64,000 nucleotides of DNA from Bacillus sp. FJAT-49736. Lineage in GTDB: Bacteria > Bacillota > Bacilli > Bacillales > Bacillaceae_C. Position numbers and translations under genes: made by a program. The stretch covers positions 372,001 through 436,000 of the forward strand of contig NZ_JAGYPI010000001.1 in assembly GCF_018343615.1 (NCBI RefSeq), in the 5' to 3' direction. The notes under the pieces were generated by a model. The model was not told the DNA's origin. It ran no database searches and worked only from the letters and a program-made list of their open reading frames with translations. This document shows, one piece after another, positions 37,620 to 46,653 of the stretch (its first letter is position 1; every line of letters begins with the position of its first letter).

Positions 37620-37749
37620 TAAATTGATGAAAGCCAGCGAAGTGAAAGTGCTTTGTAAGGTAATGAGAGAAAATAAACAGGTTTTAGCACAGCAAGAATT
37701 AATAGCAAAAACATCATTGTTTAATAGAAAAGAAAAAGCAGCAAGCTAA
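37597..37749 (+). CDS. Small phage protein, 50 residues
   Basis: MKFMFSASKLMKASEVKVLC..., basic, overlapping the preceding gene by 23 nt. The site ATGGAGGATG lies 7 nt upstream. No family recognised. Confidence 0.6.
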   Translation: MKFMFSASKLMKASEVKVLCKVMRENKQVLAQQELIAKTSLFNRKEKAAS

Positions 37750-37963
37750 GCGGCAACTTAACTTACTGCAGAATCAACAACGATTGCTATACACGTTAAA
37801 TTCATTATATCATTCACATTTTTATATGGCAACGATGGGCACTTAGTGCCTGTCATCATGGCTGGGAGCTGGACAACCCCCATCCCCCATAATCCCCTCC
37901 GGTTCCTGGTCATGATGATGGACATTAATCCATTAATAAATATGAAAGAGGGAGGTGAATAAA
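37750..37963. other. Non-coding gap in the early region
   Basis: 214 bp with no convincing gene. It holds a C-rich stretch near 37875-37905 and a short open frame (37858-37962) lacking a ribosome site. No promoter or terminator could be supported. Confidence 0.5.
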
Positions 37964-38146
37964 TTGATAGAAACAAAATTTGGACCTATCTATGAGCCTG
38001 AAAATAGTGAAGTAAGACCACTATTTGAATGGCTAAAAAAGTACCAACCAACTTTGGATGGATCAAGAGCTTACTCGGATGTTGCTGACATTTATCTTTC
38101 TCTAGAATTTGACTTATCCAAACAAAACAAAAGACACGCCGGGTAA
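37964..38146 (+). CDS. Small phage protein, 60 residues
   Basis: Begins TTG ATA GAA (MIETKFGPIYEPENSEVRPL), 6 nt after GGGAGGTG. Acidic, mixed composition, unknown function. It is the last small gene before the ATPase. Confidence 0.6.
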   Translation: MIETKFGPIYEPENSEVRPLFEWLKKYQPTLDGSRAYSDVADIYLSLEFDLSKQNKRHAG

Positions 38147-38223
38147 ACGTGTCAGTAGTTCAAAAAACATATTATATGCCGATTATATCTTATTTTATGG
38201 TCGGCTTCAAGTGGAGGTTAATC

Positions 38224-40209
38224 ATGAGAACAATACGATTATTAGAATTAAATCTGAAAAATTTCAAGGGTGTAAAAAATTTTTCTCTACAAGCTAATGG
38301 AGAAAATGTTAGTGCATATGGAGATAACGCTACTGGGAAAACAACATTATTCGATGCATTTATTTGGATTTTGTTCGATAAGGACAGCCAAAACAAAAAA
38401 GATTTTTCTATTAAAACGGTAGATTCACTTGGTAATGAACTTCATGGTTTAGAGCACGAAGTGGAGGCAAAATTTCTTATCGACGGTAAACCTTTATCAT
38501 TACGAAAGGTTTATTCAGAAAAATGGACTAAAAAGCGCGGAGCTGCTCAATCTGAATTTACAGGACACACTACAGATTATTTTGTAGATGGAGTGCCATC
38601 GAATAAGACGGGTTATACAGAACGTGTTTCTTCCTTAATCGATGAAGATATTTTTAAACTTCTTACAAGTCCATCTTATTTTAATGAGCAATTAAAATGG
38701 CAGGATCGCCGAAAGACCTTACTTCAAATTGCTGGAGATGTAACGGATAAAGAAGTGATTAATTCCAATCAAATTTTAGCAGAATTAACGTCTATCCTAA
38801 ACGGTCGTAGCATTGAAGATCATCGAAAAGTGATTGCTGCCAAACGTAGGGAAATAAATGAACAGTTAGAAAAAATTCCTGTTCGTATTGATGAAATAAA
38901 TCATGGGCTTCCAGATATTAATGGCTTAAATAAGCAGGTATTAGAAGGTGCAATCAATCAATTAAATAAGGATATCGATGAAAAAACAGATTTAATCAGT
39001 AACATTCGAAACGGTAATGCCATTTCTCAAAAACAAAAGGAAATTCAGGAAATTGAGATTGAGCTCCTTCAGATTAAACAAGAGCATGAATCTGGGTCCA
39101 AGGATGAAATTTATAAATTAAAAGCGCGGATACAAGAGGAACAATCTAATATTTCCATTTTAAACTCTAAATTGGAAAGCCTGAAAAATCAAAAACGATA
39201 TAACGCTGATAATATCAATCGAATTGATGAAAGTTTGATTCAACTACGAAATGAATGGCATGAAGTGAATGAAGAAGTATTTTCTCATACAGATGCATGC
39301 GAATGTCCTGCTTGTGGACAAGCTTTGCCAGAAGAAGAGGTAATGGCAGCAAGGGAAAAAGCTTTGTCTCAATTTAATCTATCAAAAGCCAAAAGGCTTG
39401 AAGATATTAGTGAAAAAGGCAAGCAAGGGAATGAACAGAAGCAGAAATTCATTGGTGAAAATGAAAACCTTGCTAAGGAATACGAAAAAGTAAACGTTCA
39501 AATTGCTGAGAAGCAACATTTCCTTTCTACATTAAGTGAACAACTTAAGACACTCGAGACCAGCATTATTGATATTACGGAAAATCCTCAGTATGTTGCG
39601 AAACTGCAAGAAAAAACCAATCTTGAAAGTGAAATAAAGGGTTTGAGTATTTCTTCTCAAGAGGCTATCACAGAAATCCAGCAAGATATAGCAAAACTTA
39701 AGTCAGAACGTGAAGAGTATCAACGGGAGCTAAACAAGTTTTCCATCGTCGAACTATCACAAAAACGAATTGATGAACTTACTCAACAAGAACGTGATCT
39801 AGCTGCCGAATATGAAAAGTTGGAAAAAGAGCTTTTCCTGACAGAAGAATTTATTCGTACAAAAGTGAATTTACTCGAGGAGAAAATCAATTCGAAATTC
39901 CAATATGCGCGCTTTAAATTGTTTGATACACAAATCAATGGTGGATTACAAGAAACATGTGTCACTACTCTTAACGGTGTTCCTTACGATAAAGGCCTTA
40001 ACAATGCAGCACGTATTAATGTTGGATTAGATATCATTAATACACTTTCTGAGCACTATAAAATGCTAGCACCAATCTTTATCGATAACCGTGAGGCTGT
40101 AACTAAGCTGATTGATACTAAGTCGCAAACTATTAGCTTGGTAGTTTCGGAAAAAGATAAGGCTTTACGTGTAGAAAATAACAATTCATTAATGAAGGAG
40201 GCAATTTAA
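38224..40209 (+). CDS. SbcC/RecF-like AAA ATPase with zinc hook
   Basis: A 661-residue SMC/Rad50-like ATPase. Walker A is GDNATGKTT (33-41); two long coiled-coil arms (about 175-340 and 370-560) flank a zinc hook CPAC (Cys361, Cys364); a C-terminal half with LAPIFIDNRE supplies Walker B. Such proteins tether or process DNA ends. No SbcD nuclease gene is adjacent; instead RecT and an MBL-fold hydrolase follow. ATG 38224 follows GTGGAGG. Confidence 0.9.
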   Translation: MRTIRLLELNLKNFKGVKNFSLQANGENVSAYGDNATGKTTLFDAFIWILFDKDSQNKKDFSIKTVDSLGNELHGLEHEVEAKFLIDGKPLSLRKVYSEKWTKKRGAAQSEFTGHTTDYFVDGVPSNKTGYTERVSSLIDEDIFKLLTSPSYFNEQLKWQDRRKTLLQIAGDVTDKEVINSNQILAELTSILNGRSIEDHRKVIAAKRREINEQLEKIPVRIDEINHGLPDINGLNKQVLEGAINQLNKDIDEKTDLISNIRNGNAISQKQKEIQEIEIELLQIKQEHESGSKDEIYKLKARIQEEQSNISILNSKLESLKNQKRYNADNINRIDESLIQLRNEWHEVNEEVFSHTDACECPACGQALPEEEVMAAREKALSQFNLSKAKRLEDISEKGKQGNEQKQKFIGENENLAKEYEKVNVQIAEKQHFLSTLSEQLKTLETSIIDITENPQYVAKLQEKTNLESEIKGLSISSQEAITEIQQDIAKLKSEREEYQRELNKFSIVELSQKRIDELTQQERDLAAEYEKLEKELFLTEEFIRTKVNLLEEKINSKFQYARFKLFDTQINGGLQETCVTTLNGVPYDKGLNNAARINVGLDIINTLSEHYKMLAPIFIDNREAVTKLIDTKSQTISLVVSEKDKALRVENNNSLMKEAI

Positions 40210-40388
40210 TGCCGAAGTTCATCATTAATGAAGTTAAAGAAATCACTATTGAGGCAGAAATAATTGCGAAAAGTGCTCAAGAGGCAATGGGTTTATATAA
40301 AGGTACAAAAGGAAAGATTGGTTCAAAGGCTTCAGAAGAAACACATATTATTGTCAAAGAAATAGAGGAGGTAGATTCAGTTGAGTAA
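40209..40388 (+). CDS. Small protein between the AAA ATPase and RecT
   Basis: A 59-residue protein (MPKFIINEVKEITIEAEIIA...), beta then alpha, overlapping the ATPase stop by one base and the recT start by 8 nt. Tight coupling suggests a partner of the recombination module. No family recognised. Confidence 0.7.
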   Translation: MPKFIINEVKEITIEAEIIAKSAQEAMGLYKGTKGKIGSKASEETHIIVKEIEEVDSVE

Positions 40389-41279
40389 TCAAAATCAATT
40401 AGCCATGGTTAAGAAAGATACAGTGGATGTCGTAGCTGCAAAAGTAGAGAATTTCAGGAGCGCGGAGAACTTCATTTCCCTGCGAACTATAGTCCAGACA
40501 ATGCAATGAAAAGTGCTTGGTTGCTACTACAAAATGTTCAAGACCGGAATAAACAACCAGCTTTAAAGGTATGTACGAAAGATAGTATTGCAAATTCCCT
40601 TCTGGATATGGTTGTACAAGGTCTTAACCCAGCTAAGAAACAAGGCTATTTCATCGTATATGGGAACCAATTGATTTTCCAAAGATCCTATTTTGGTACT
40701 ATGGCTGTAACCAAAAGGGTAACTGGAGCAAAAAGTATTGATGCAGCTGTCATCTACGACGGTGATGATGTTGAATATGAAATGGAAAATGGTCGTATTA
40801 CCAACCTGAAACACAAACAAAAATTCGGAAATATAGATAAAGAAAAAATCATTGGCGCTTATTGCACGCTTGTTTTATCTGATGGAAGTGTTTATCACGA
40901 ATTGATGACAATGGATGAAATCCGTAAAGCATGGAGTAAATCTCAAATGTGGGGTAAGGACCAGAGCGAAGAACGAAAAGGAAGCACTCACGATGAATTC
41001 AAGCAAGAAATGGCTAAGAAAACAGTAATAAATCGTGCGTGTAAAAAGTTTCTAAATTCATCAGATGACAGTAGTTTGATTATGAAACACATTAATCGAG
41101 CTGATGAAATTGCAGCAGAGGCGGAGGTAGAGGAAGAAATCCGGAACAATGCCAACGGTGAAATAATTGATGTTGAATATGAAGTGGCTCCAGAGGAATC
41201 AAATCAAATTGAAGATGTTGCTTTTCAACAAGAGGAAACACAATCTGAATACACTGGAACGAATGGACCAGGATTCTAA
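40381..41279 (+). pseudogene. recT: RecT-family ssDNA annealing protein, 1-nt frameshift
   Basis: The gene starts at TTG 40381 (MSNQNQLAMVKKDTVDVVAAKVENF) after GAGGAGGT. The frame breaks at 40455/40456: AAT TTC AGG reads into a stop at 40507, while RecT sequence (ELHFPANYSPDNAMKSAWLLLQ split over frames) continues one frame over to 41279. Restoring one C (TTC CAG GAG CGC) joins both parts. A shorter product from ATG 40506 (257 residues) could be made but lacks the N-terminal region. RecT anneals single strands in phage recombination. It is either genuine inactivation or a sequence error. Confidence 0.85.
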
Positions 41280-41980
41280 TGATTGAAATCAAATCTTTTG
41301 GAAGCTCTAGTGCGGGGAATTGCTACTACATAACAGATGGTAGCACTCCCTTACTGTTAGAAGCAGGAATCAAGTTTAAAGAGATACAGAGGAAATTGAA
41401 CTTTCAAACTTCCAATATTGCCGGGTGCCTTATCACTCATGAACATGGAGATCACTGCAAGGCAATAAAAGATGTTTTGAAGGCAGGGATTGATTGTTAT
41501 ATGTCTTCCGGAACAGCAGGAGCAATAAAAGTAAATCACCACAGAATTAAGCAAATTAAGACTAAAGAACAGTTTCAAATAGGAACGTGGACCATTTTAC
41601 CTTTTGATGTTCAGCACGATGTCAGCGAACCATTTGGATATCTACTTGTTAATCAGGCAGGAGAGAAACTTTTATTTGCTATTGATACCTATTACATCAA
41701 ATATCGATTCCAGGGCATTACACACATTATGGTTGAGTGTAATTACTCTATGAAAATTCTAAACGAAAATATTGCAAGCGGCCGTACTCCAAAGTTAATG
41801 AAAAAAAGGCTTATGCGGTCCCATATGAGCCTAGACAACTTCAAAGAATTTTTAAAAGCAAATGATTTAAAGAATGTACAAGAAATCTGGATGTTGCATT
41901 TAAGCGATTCTAACAGTAATGCTGATTTATTCAAACAAGAGATCATGGAGCTCACAGGAAAGATGGTGATTATTCCATGA
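41279..41980 (+). CDS. MBL-fold metallo-hydrolase, probable phage nuclease
   Basis: A 233-residue metallo-beta-lactamase fold enzyme. The metal motif HEHGDH is at residues 54-59, with later ligands His (FDVQHDVSEP) and Asp (LLFAIDTYYI). It follows recT with a one-base overlap. This type is common beside RecT in Bacillus phages, and a DNA-processing role is likely but not proven. Confidence 0.85.
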   Translation: MIEIKSFGSSSAGNCYYITDGSTPLLLEAGIKFKEIQRKLNFQTSNIAGCLITHEHGDHCKAIKDVLKAGIDCYMSSGTAGAIKVNHHRIKQIKTKEQFQIGTWTILPFDVQHDVSEPFGYLLVNQAGEKLLFAIDTYYIKYRFQGITHIMVECNYSMKILNENIASGRTPKLMKKRLMRSHMSLDNFKEFLKANDLKNVQEIWMLHLSDSNSNADLFKQEIMELTGKMVIIP

Positions 41981-42045
41981 ATATTCTTTATCATGTTGGC
42001 GAAATTTGAGGAACGATTTTAGGAATATTGGAGGGATGATCATGG

Positions 42046-43086
42046 ATGGCTAATGTACAAGTCGAAAATGGCTACATAAGGATTGCAACGGAACTGATGG
42101 ATGAAATCATTAGGAGAGATTTTTCAAAGCGTCAATTAGCCATCCTTCACTTTATTATCCGGCTTTCCTATGGTTGCCAGAAAAAAGACTGTGTAATAGG
42201 AAAATTTAATGCTTTTGAACTAGCAGGGCTAAATAAATCGGATATCAAGAAAGAGTTAAAGTTTTTAAGGGAGTGCCGGGTAATTAATTGGGATGAAAAC
42301 ACCATGATTTTTTCCATAAATAAGGATTATGAAAAATGGCAAATAAATCCGAATAAAGGTTTTGAAAAAGAAAAGTTAGATCAATTAATCCATGAAAATA
42401 TAAAAAAATTTGTTGGTAAAACACCAACTAATGAAGGTGAAAAGGTTGGTAAAATACCAACCATATCGAAAAGTGAAGTTGGTAAAATACCAACAAATTT
42501 AGATGAAAAAGTTGGTAAAACACCAACCAATGAGTTGGTAAAACACCAACTTCAAGAGACCGAAATCCCTTGGGAGGGTAATGTAGAAGAGGTGCCTAAA
42601 GATAGTATTAAAGATAGTTATTTAAAGATAAATACTACTACTACGGCAGCCGTGGAAAATCCCATTCAACTATTTGAAAAATTACTTTGCCGATTGTCGC
42701 CTATGCAAATGGAAAGCTTAATTAAATGGGAAAAAGCTTTTAAAGGGAAATCGGAAATCGTTAACGAGGCAATCACAATAGCGGATAACAAAAATAAACG
42801 TTATTTCGGCTTTGTCGAGTTCCTCTTAAAAGAATGGGCAAATAACAATTTGGATTCTCTTGATAGAGTAAGAGCTTTTGAACAAGAAAAGTTTAATAAA
42901 ACAAAACCTAGATCCGGATATGGAAGAAAACCAATTAGAACAGAAAAGGTTCCAGATTGGTATGAGAAACAAAAACAGCAACAGACTGCTTCTAAACCGC
43001 CAAATCAAGAGCAAGAGGAATCGCCAGAAGAAAAACGCGCTCGTTTACTAGAAATACAGAAAAAATATCAAAATTCCGGATTCTGA
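42046..43086 (+). CDS. Phage replication initiator (O-like N-terminus, DnaD-like C-terminus)
   Basis: A 346-residue protein. The N-terminal winged-helix part (about 1-100: NGYIRIATELMDEIIRRDFSKRQ) is that of lambda O-type replication proteins. A repetitive linker (123-170) repeats VGKTPTN/VGKIPTN. A DnaD-type region follows (about 205-290), then a basic Gln-rich tail. The linker is encoded by five palindromic iterons, so the gene probably contains its own origin, as lambda O does. ATG 42046 follows TTGGAGGG. Confidence 0.85.
   Translation: MANVQVENGYIRIATELMDEIIRRDFSKRQLAILHFIIRLSYGCQKKDCVIGKFNAFELAGLNKSDIKKELKFLRECRVINWDENTMIFSINKDYEKWQINPNKGFEKEKLDQLIHENIKKFVGKTPTNEGEKVGKIPTISKSEVGKIPTNLDEKVGKTPTNELVKHQLQETEIPWEGNVEEVPKDSIKDSYLKINTTTTAAVENPIQLFEKLLCRLSPMQMESLIKWEKAFKGKSEIVNEAITIADNKNKRYFGFVEFLLKEWANNNLDSLDRVRAFEQEKFNKTKPRSGYGRKPIRTEKVPDWYEKQKQQQTASKPPNQEQEESPEEKRARLLEIQKKYQNSGF
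42412..42550. repeat. Five 17-bp palindromic iterons, probable phage origin
   Basis: GTTGGTAAAAYACCAAC at 42412, 42445, 42478, 42511 and 42534. Each is a GTTGGT/ACCAAC inverted repeat. Spacing is 33, 33, 33 and 23 bp, near whole helical turns. Lies inside the replication gene. Confidence 0.92.
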
Positions 43087-43099
43087 AAGGAGTAAAAAG

Positions 43100-43264
43100 A
43101 TGGGCATCCTTTTCAATGCAGTCCAGCAGGATATGAAGCGCAATTTCATAATCCAACAACTTCAAGATGCCAACATCACAGAATATCAAAATCAAAATAT
43201 CTTAGATTTAGACTATCAAACTCTTAAGTATGTTTTAAGCATGCACAAAATACAAAATTCGTGA
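43100..43264 (+). CDS. Small phage protein, 54 residues
   Basis: MGILFNAVQQDMKRNFIIQQ..., helical, Gln/Asn-rich. AAAGGAG lies 6 nt upstream. Unknown function; common type downstream of phage replication genes. Confidence 0.7.
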   Translation: MGILFNAVQQDMKRNFIIQQLQDANITEYQNQNILDLDYQTLKYVLSMHKIQNS

Positions 43265-43274
43265 GGTGAACCAA

Positions 43275-43907
43275 ATGAATTTAGAAAAAATGTTATCTGC
43301 TCAAGCCGAATTAGATAAACATATCATTGAGAAAAAAGGATTACATGGTTTTGATTTAGTACCGAATACATTCCTTGCCCTGCAAGTTGAATTAGCTGAA
43401 TTTGCAAATGAGGGGCGCTGGTTTAAGCATTGGAGCGATGATCAGGAACCAAGGACAATTAAATGCATCAAAGAATCGAAACTAGAGACTGTTGACGGAA
43501 TTAGGAAGGTTGTTGATGAAGGCGCTTATATAAATCCACTCCTTGAGAAATTCGCAGATGCCATCCATTTCTACCTTTCCATCGCTAATCAAAAGAGTTG
43601 GCAAGATTCTCTGTATATTTATGAGGAGCAACTTGATCCAGATGATTTTGACGGTGATTTAACAGCTTGGTATTTAGAAATGACTTATTTCATTAACAAA
43701 TCTCATTTCGAAAAACCTAGCGAAGAAAAAAGCAAACAGTGGAAAGAGAAATTTGGTTTCCCGGAAAAACAGTATTGGTTCCGAATGGCATGGATTTTGT
43801 TCTTAAATATTGGGATAAATGGTTTTGGATTTACTCCAGAACAGATTGAGGAAGCTTACTTTGCTAAAAATACAGTAAATCATCAACGTCAGGAGAGTGG
43901 ATATTGA
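43275..43907 (+). CDS. Dimeric dUTPase (all-alpha NTP pyrophosphatase)
   Basis: A 210-residue dUTPase_2-family enzyme that hydrolyses dUTP to dUMP. The metal-binding motif is in ALQVELAEFANEGRWFKHW (Glu39, Glu42, Glu46), with the second acidic helix at LLEKFADAIHFYLSI. ATG 43275 follows GTGAGGTG. It overlaps the next gene at TGATG. Confidence 0.9.
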   Translation: MNLEKMLSAQAELDKHIIEKKGLHGFDLVPNTFLALQVELAEFANEGRWFKHWSDDQEPRTIKCIKESKLETVDGIRKVVDEGAYINPLLEKFADAIHFYLSIANQKSWQDSLYIYEEQLDPDDFDGDLTAWYLEMTYFINKSHFEKPSEEKSKQWKEKFGFPEKQYWFRMAWILFLNIGINGFGFTPEQIEEAYFAKNTVNHQRQESGY

Positions 43908-44056
43908 TGAATTGCCCAATTTGCAATCGACCATTAAAAAGCAAACGTAGCATCGAGCGCGGTATTGGTCCTGTATACGAGACCAAGATTGCTAAGTTGA
44001 AAGATAAAGAGAACGAAAATCAGATTTCTTTTGAAAAGGAATTAAGCGAGGAATAA
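43907..44056 (+). CDS. Small Cys-pair protein, DUF6011-like
   Basis: A 49-residue protein. MNCPICNRPLKSKRSIERGI, then GPVYETK, fits the DUF6011 pattern (CxxC, then GIGP). The usual final Cys of the family appears replaced by Tyr. Function unknown. Confidence 0.7.
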   Translation: MNCPICNRPLKSKRSIERGIGPVYETKIAKLKDKENENQISFEKELSEE

Positions 44057-44058
44057 AA

Positions 44059-44502
44059 ATGCAACGTATGTCAGCATCAGATTTTCGCAAAATGAACACT
44101 AAGAAGCGACCGAAATACGGTAACCATAAAACCGTCATCGATGGTATTAATTTTGATTCAAAAGCAGAGGCGATTTACTACAACCAGCTCAAATGGCTTA
44201 AGCAGGCAAAACAAATCAAAAATTTTAAGCTACAGCCTAAATACATACTTCAAGAAGCTTTCACCAAGAATGGTAAGAGATTTCGCAAAATTGAATATGT
44301 TGCAGATTTTGAGGTTCATAAGCTAGATGGATCCGTGGAAGTAGTGGACATTAAGGGAGTCGAGACAAAGGAATTTGTTATTAAGCGTAAGTTGTTTGAA
44401 CGGAAATATTTAAATACACTTTCAGTCTTAGTTTATGATCCTTCCTTCGGATTCGTCGAATTGGACAAGCTTAAAAAATTGAAAGGGAAGGTGAAACGTT
44501 GA
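44059..44502 (+). CDS. DUF1064 phage endonuclease-like protein
   Basis: A 147-residue PD-(D/E)xK-type protein. FDSKAEAIYYNQL gives the helix with Glu; KIEYVADFEVHKLDGSVEVVDIKG gives the D...E/DxK core (about 75-98). DUF1064 proteins are often placed as Holliday-junction or VRR-like nucleases in phage early regions. Strongly basic tail. Confidence 0.85.
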   Translation: MQRMSASDFRKMNTKKRPKYGNHKTVIDGINFDSKAEAIYYNQLKWLKQAKQIKNFKLQPKYILQEAFTKNGKRFRKIEYVADFEVHKLDGSVEVVDIKGVETKEFVIKRKLFERKYLNTLSVLVYDPSFGFVELDKLKKLKGKVKR

Positions 44503-44645
44503 AATTTCTAGCATTGCTATTTTATGTGAATCAATATTTATTACGGTTTGTTAAAGGGAGATATGGTTTAAACCGAGCAATGTCTGAAATTCATACTGAG
44601 CTTTTAGTCTATAGAAATAGCAAAAGTAGGTGTAAAAATGGTTGA
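44499..44645 (+). CDS. Possible small phage protein, 48 residues
   Basis: TTG 44499 overlaps the previous stop, with AAGGTGA 6 nt upstream. Product MKFLALLFYVNQYLLRFVKG... has a hydrophobic start and basic tail and overlaps the next start by 8 nt. No family recognised. Confidence 0.5.
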   Translation: MKFLALLFYVNQYLLRFVKGRYGLNRAMSEIHTELLVYRNSKSRCKNG

Positions 44646-45045
44646 AATAAAGATTTCTCCTAGAAAAATGGGGGCACCAAGATTTGTTTCATCTGCAGAC
44701 GGTTGGAAGCCAAAACTAACTGAATTTAAACTCACACCCGAGCAGTTAGAAGGGTATAAAAAAGGTGAAAAAATTGAAAATATCTTGAAAGGAGATAAGC
44801 CTGTGGAATTAACAAGGGAACGGTATTTGAAACTTAAAAGCCAAGGTACTTCGGATATGAAGATTGTGAAGGAATTTGGATTTAAACATATAGGCGAGAT
44901 TACCCAATGGAAAAAGGATAACTTTTCTCCGGAAGAGATTGAGCAATTGAGGATAAACACTTTACATGTAAAACGTACAGGTACTGTTAATAAATCGATT
45001 TTAAGCCCTTCGAATGTTTCTGAGACTAAAACTACAAAAAAATGA
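44638..45045 (+). CDS. Phage protein with resolvase-like HTH segment, unknown
   Basis: A 135-residue basic protein. Residues about 57-95 (ELTRERYLKLKSQGTSDMKI then VKEFGF) read like a recombinase-type helix-turn-helix. Ribosome site AGTAGGTG. Function unknown. Confidence 0.65.
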   Translation: MVEIKISPRKMGAPRFVSSADGWKPKLTEFKLTPEQLEGYKKGEKIENILKGDKPVELTRERYLKLKSQGTSDMKIVKEFGFKHIGEITQWKKDNFSPEEIEQLRINTLHVKRTGTVNKSILSPSNVSETKTTKK

Positions 45046-45433
45046 AGTTCCTCTTGAAATGGAGGAAATGAGCAAGGAAATAGACCTACTTAAACGGGAA
45101 GTAATCGATGCACACAAACTCGTCGCTGAAATGGATGAAAGATTAAGTGATTCATTACTAGAACATCTTAGAAAAGATGAGCTTATCGAAAAGCTTCAAA
45201 AACAGCTAGGTTCATCCGTAGAGCTTTATGAAACGGCCATGGTTGATAAAGAAGCGATTCAAAAGGAAAATGTAACTCTTGAAAATAATATACAGGATTT
45301 AATTAATCAGAGAGACCTTTTGAACAAACGATGTGATCGATATCAAACTGAATTATTGGATTTAGAAGAAGAGGTAAATGGGCTAAGACGTTTTGCCATG
45401 GTTAAACTTAAAAAGGATGTTTTCCCTGCATGA
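45014..45433 (+). CDS. Coiled-coil phage protein, unknown
   Basis: 139 residues if read from ATG 45014; starts at 45059 or 45068 are also possible, and GGAGG at 45060-45064 sits very close to the latter. From about residue 18 to 125 it is a continuous Glu/Lys/Leu-rich coiled coil. It overlaps the preceding gene by 32 nt if the long form is used. Confidence 0.6.
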   Translation: MFLRLKLQKNEVPLEMEEMSKEIDLLKREVIDAHKLVAEMDERLSDSLLEHLRKDELIEKLQKQLGSSVELYETAMVDKEAIQKENVTLENNIQDLINQRDLLNKRCDRYQTELLDLEEEVNGLRRFAMVKLKKDVFPA

Positions 45434-45609
45434 CACGACGAGTGGTAGAGCATAAGTATCATGGTACGGATAATGAGCTGCTTTTAGTCGTTACAGTTTT
45501 CGAGGAAGGCATAAACAAGCAATCTATTAAAAAGATGAATCCATATACCAAGAAAATCAACACACTTATTTCTTCCGGTAATAGATACGATTGGAAACGG
45601 AGTGGTTGA
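45430..45609 (+). CDS. Small phage protein, 59 residues
   Basis: MTRRVVEHKYHGTDNELLLV..., basic, overlapping the previous stop (ATGA). It ends in the next gene's start region. Unknown. Confidence 0.6.
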   Translation: MTRRVVEHKYHGTDNELLLVVTVFEEGINKQSIKKMNPYTKKINTLISSGNRYDWKRSG

Positions 45610-45859
45610 TGTGGGCAAGGCGGCAAGATTAAAAAAAGAGCGGGCAAAATTGCCTGCTCACCCTAAACCAATGGAACCGGTTTTGATTGAAGCATATAAC
45701 CGCGGTAGGGCAATGGGATGCAAAGCTCAACGTGAAGCCGATATAGAGCAGCTGATGAAGATACTGGAAGGTATTGAGGATATAGTGGGTATTGGAGACA
45801 AAACTGCGTGGAAAGTCCGGGAGTTCTTCTTGCTGCAGTTTGGTCAAACAAAATCATAA
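45602..45859 (+). CDS. Phage protein with helix-hairpin-helix-like end
   Basis: An 85-residue protein; GTG 45602 or GTG 45611 may be the start. The C-terminal LEGIEDIVGIGDKTAWKVRE resembles a helix-hairpin-helix DNA-binding motif (GIG core). Function unknown. Confidence 0.6.
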   Translation: MVDVGKAARLKKERAKLPAHPKPMEPVLIEAYNRGRAMGCKAQREADIEQLMKILEGIEDIVGIGDKTAWKVREFFLLQFGQTKS

Positions 45860-45897
45860 TTGTGTTTCCAAAAAACAAATCGAAATGGGGAAATATA

Positions 45898-46614
45898 ATG
45901 AATTTAAATCAAATGGTAATGGATAGCTTAGCGAAAATGGATACTGAGGGGAAAGTACAGGAAATCGTTGAAAAACACGTTTCTTCAACAATCGAATCCA
46001 TTGTAAAGGATGTCTTTGGTAGCTGGAGCGATTTTTCAAAAAATTTAAAAGATCAAGTACAGGACCAACTTCAAATTAATTTTAAAGAGCTTGATTTAGC
46101 ATCATACAACACTTTGATTATGAAGGCTATCAATGAGAAGTTAAATGATACCATTGCTACAGAAGGTTTGGCCCGTATTAACGGTCAAATTGATGAACTT
46201 CTGAGTGACACAAAAGATGAATACAAACTTTCCGAATTAGTGAAAGAGTTAGTCAGTGAAATTGATGATTTAGATGACCTTGGATATGAAGATTACCATG
46301 AGATGTCAATGCACATTAGAACTCCTTACGGATTAACTTATATTCACCTGGATGCCGAAAATGGAAAAGATGAATATGAGTGCAAATATAAAATTTGTAT
46401 TGATCCCCGAAAAAATAATGAGATTGTATCAATTGATATCCAAGAGGATCGTTACGGTAGAACGAAAGAATTAAAATCATTTGATGTTCGTGCAATTATG
46501 AGAGGTTTTAGGGGATTGGAAGAAACATTATTTAAGCTTTATGCACGCAAAGGAAGAATCATTCTTGATGAGGACCAAGTTGAGCTTGAAATATCTAATC
46601 CTGAATATGACTGA
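45898..46614 (+). CDS. Phage protein of 238 residues, unknown
   Basis: Acidic. The first 120 residues are helical (MNLNQMVMDSLAKMDTEGKV...), the rest beta-rich with HMRTPYGL-like (HIRTPYGLTYIHLDAE) and DIQEDRYGRTKE. No catalytic motif recognised. ATG 45898 follows ATGGGGA; upstream in-frame codons lack a ribosome site. Last gene before the reversed membrane gene. Confidence 0.7.
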   Translation: MNLNQMVMDSLAKMDTEGKVQEIVEKHVSSTIESIVKDVFGSWSDFSKNLKDQVQDQLQINFKELDLASYNTLIMKAINEKLNDTIATEGLARINGQIDELLSDTKDEYKLSELVKELVSEIDDLDDLGYEDYHEMSMHIRTPYGLTYIHLDAENGKDEYECKYKICIDPRKNNEIVSIDIQEDRYGRTKELKSFDVRAIMRGFRGLEETLFKLYARKGRIILDEDQVELEISNPEYD

Positions 46615-46653
46615 ACCTAAATAAGCATTGTGTTGCTTAGATAAGGAATAACC

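Noticed and set aside
37858-37962. 34-residue reading frame (MAGSWTTPIPHNP...) in the early gap
   Set aside because: No ribosome site and low-complexity C-rich DNA; not supportable as a gene.
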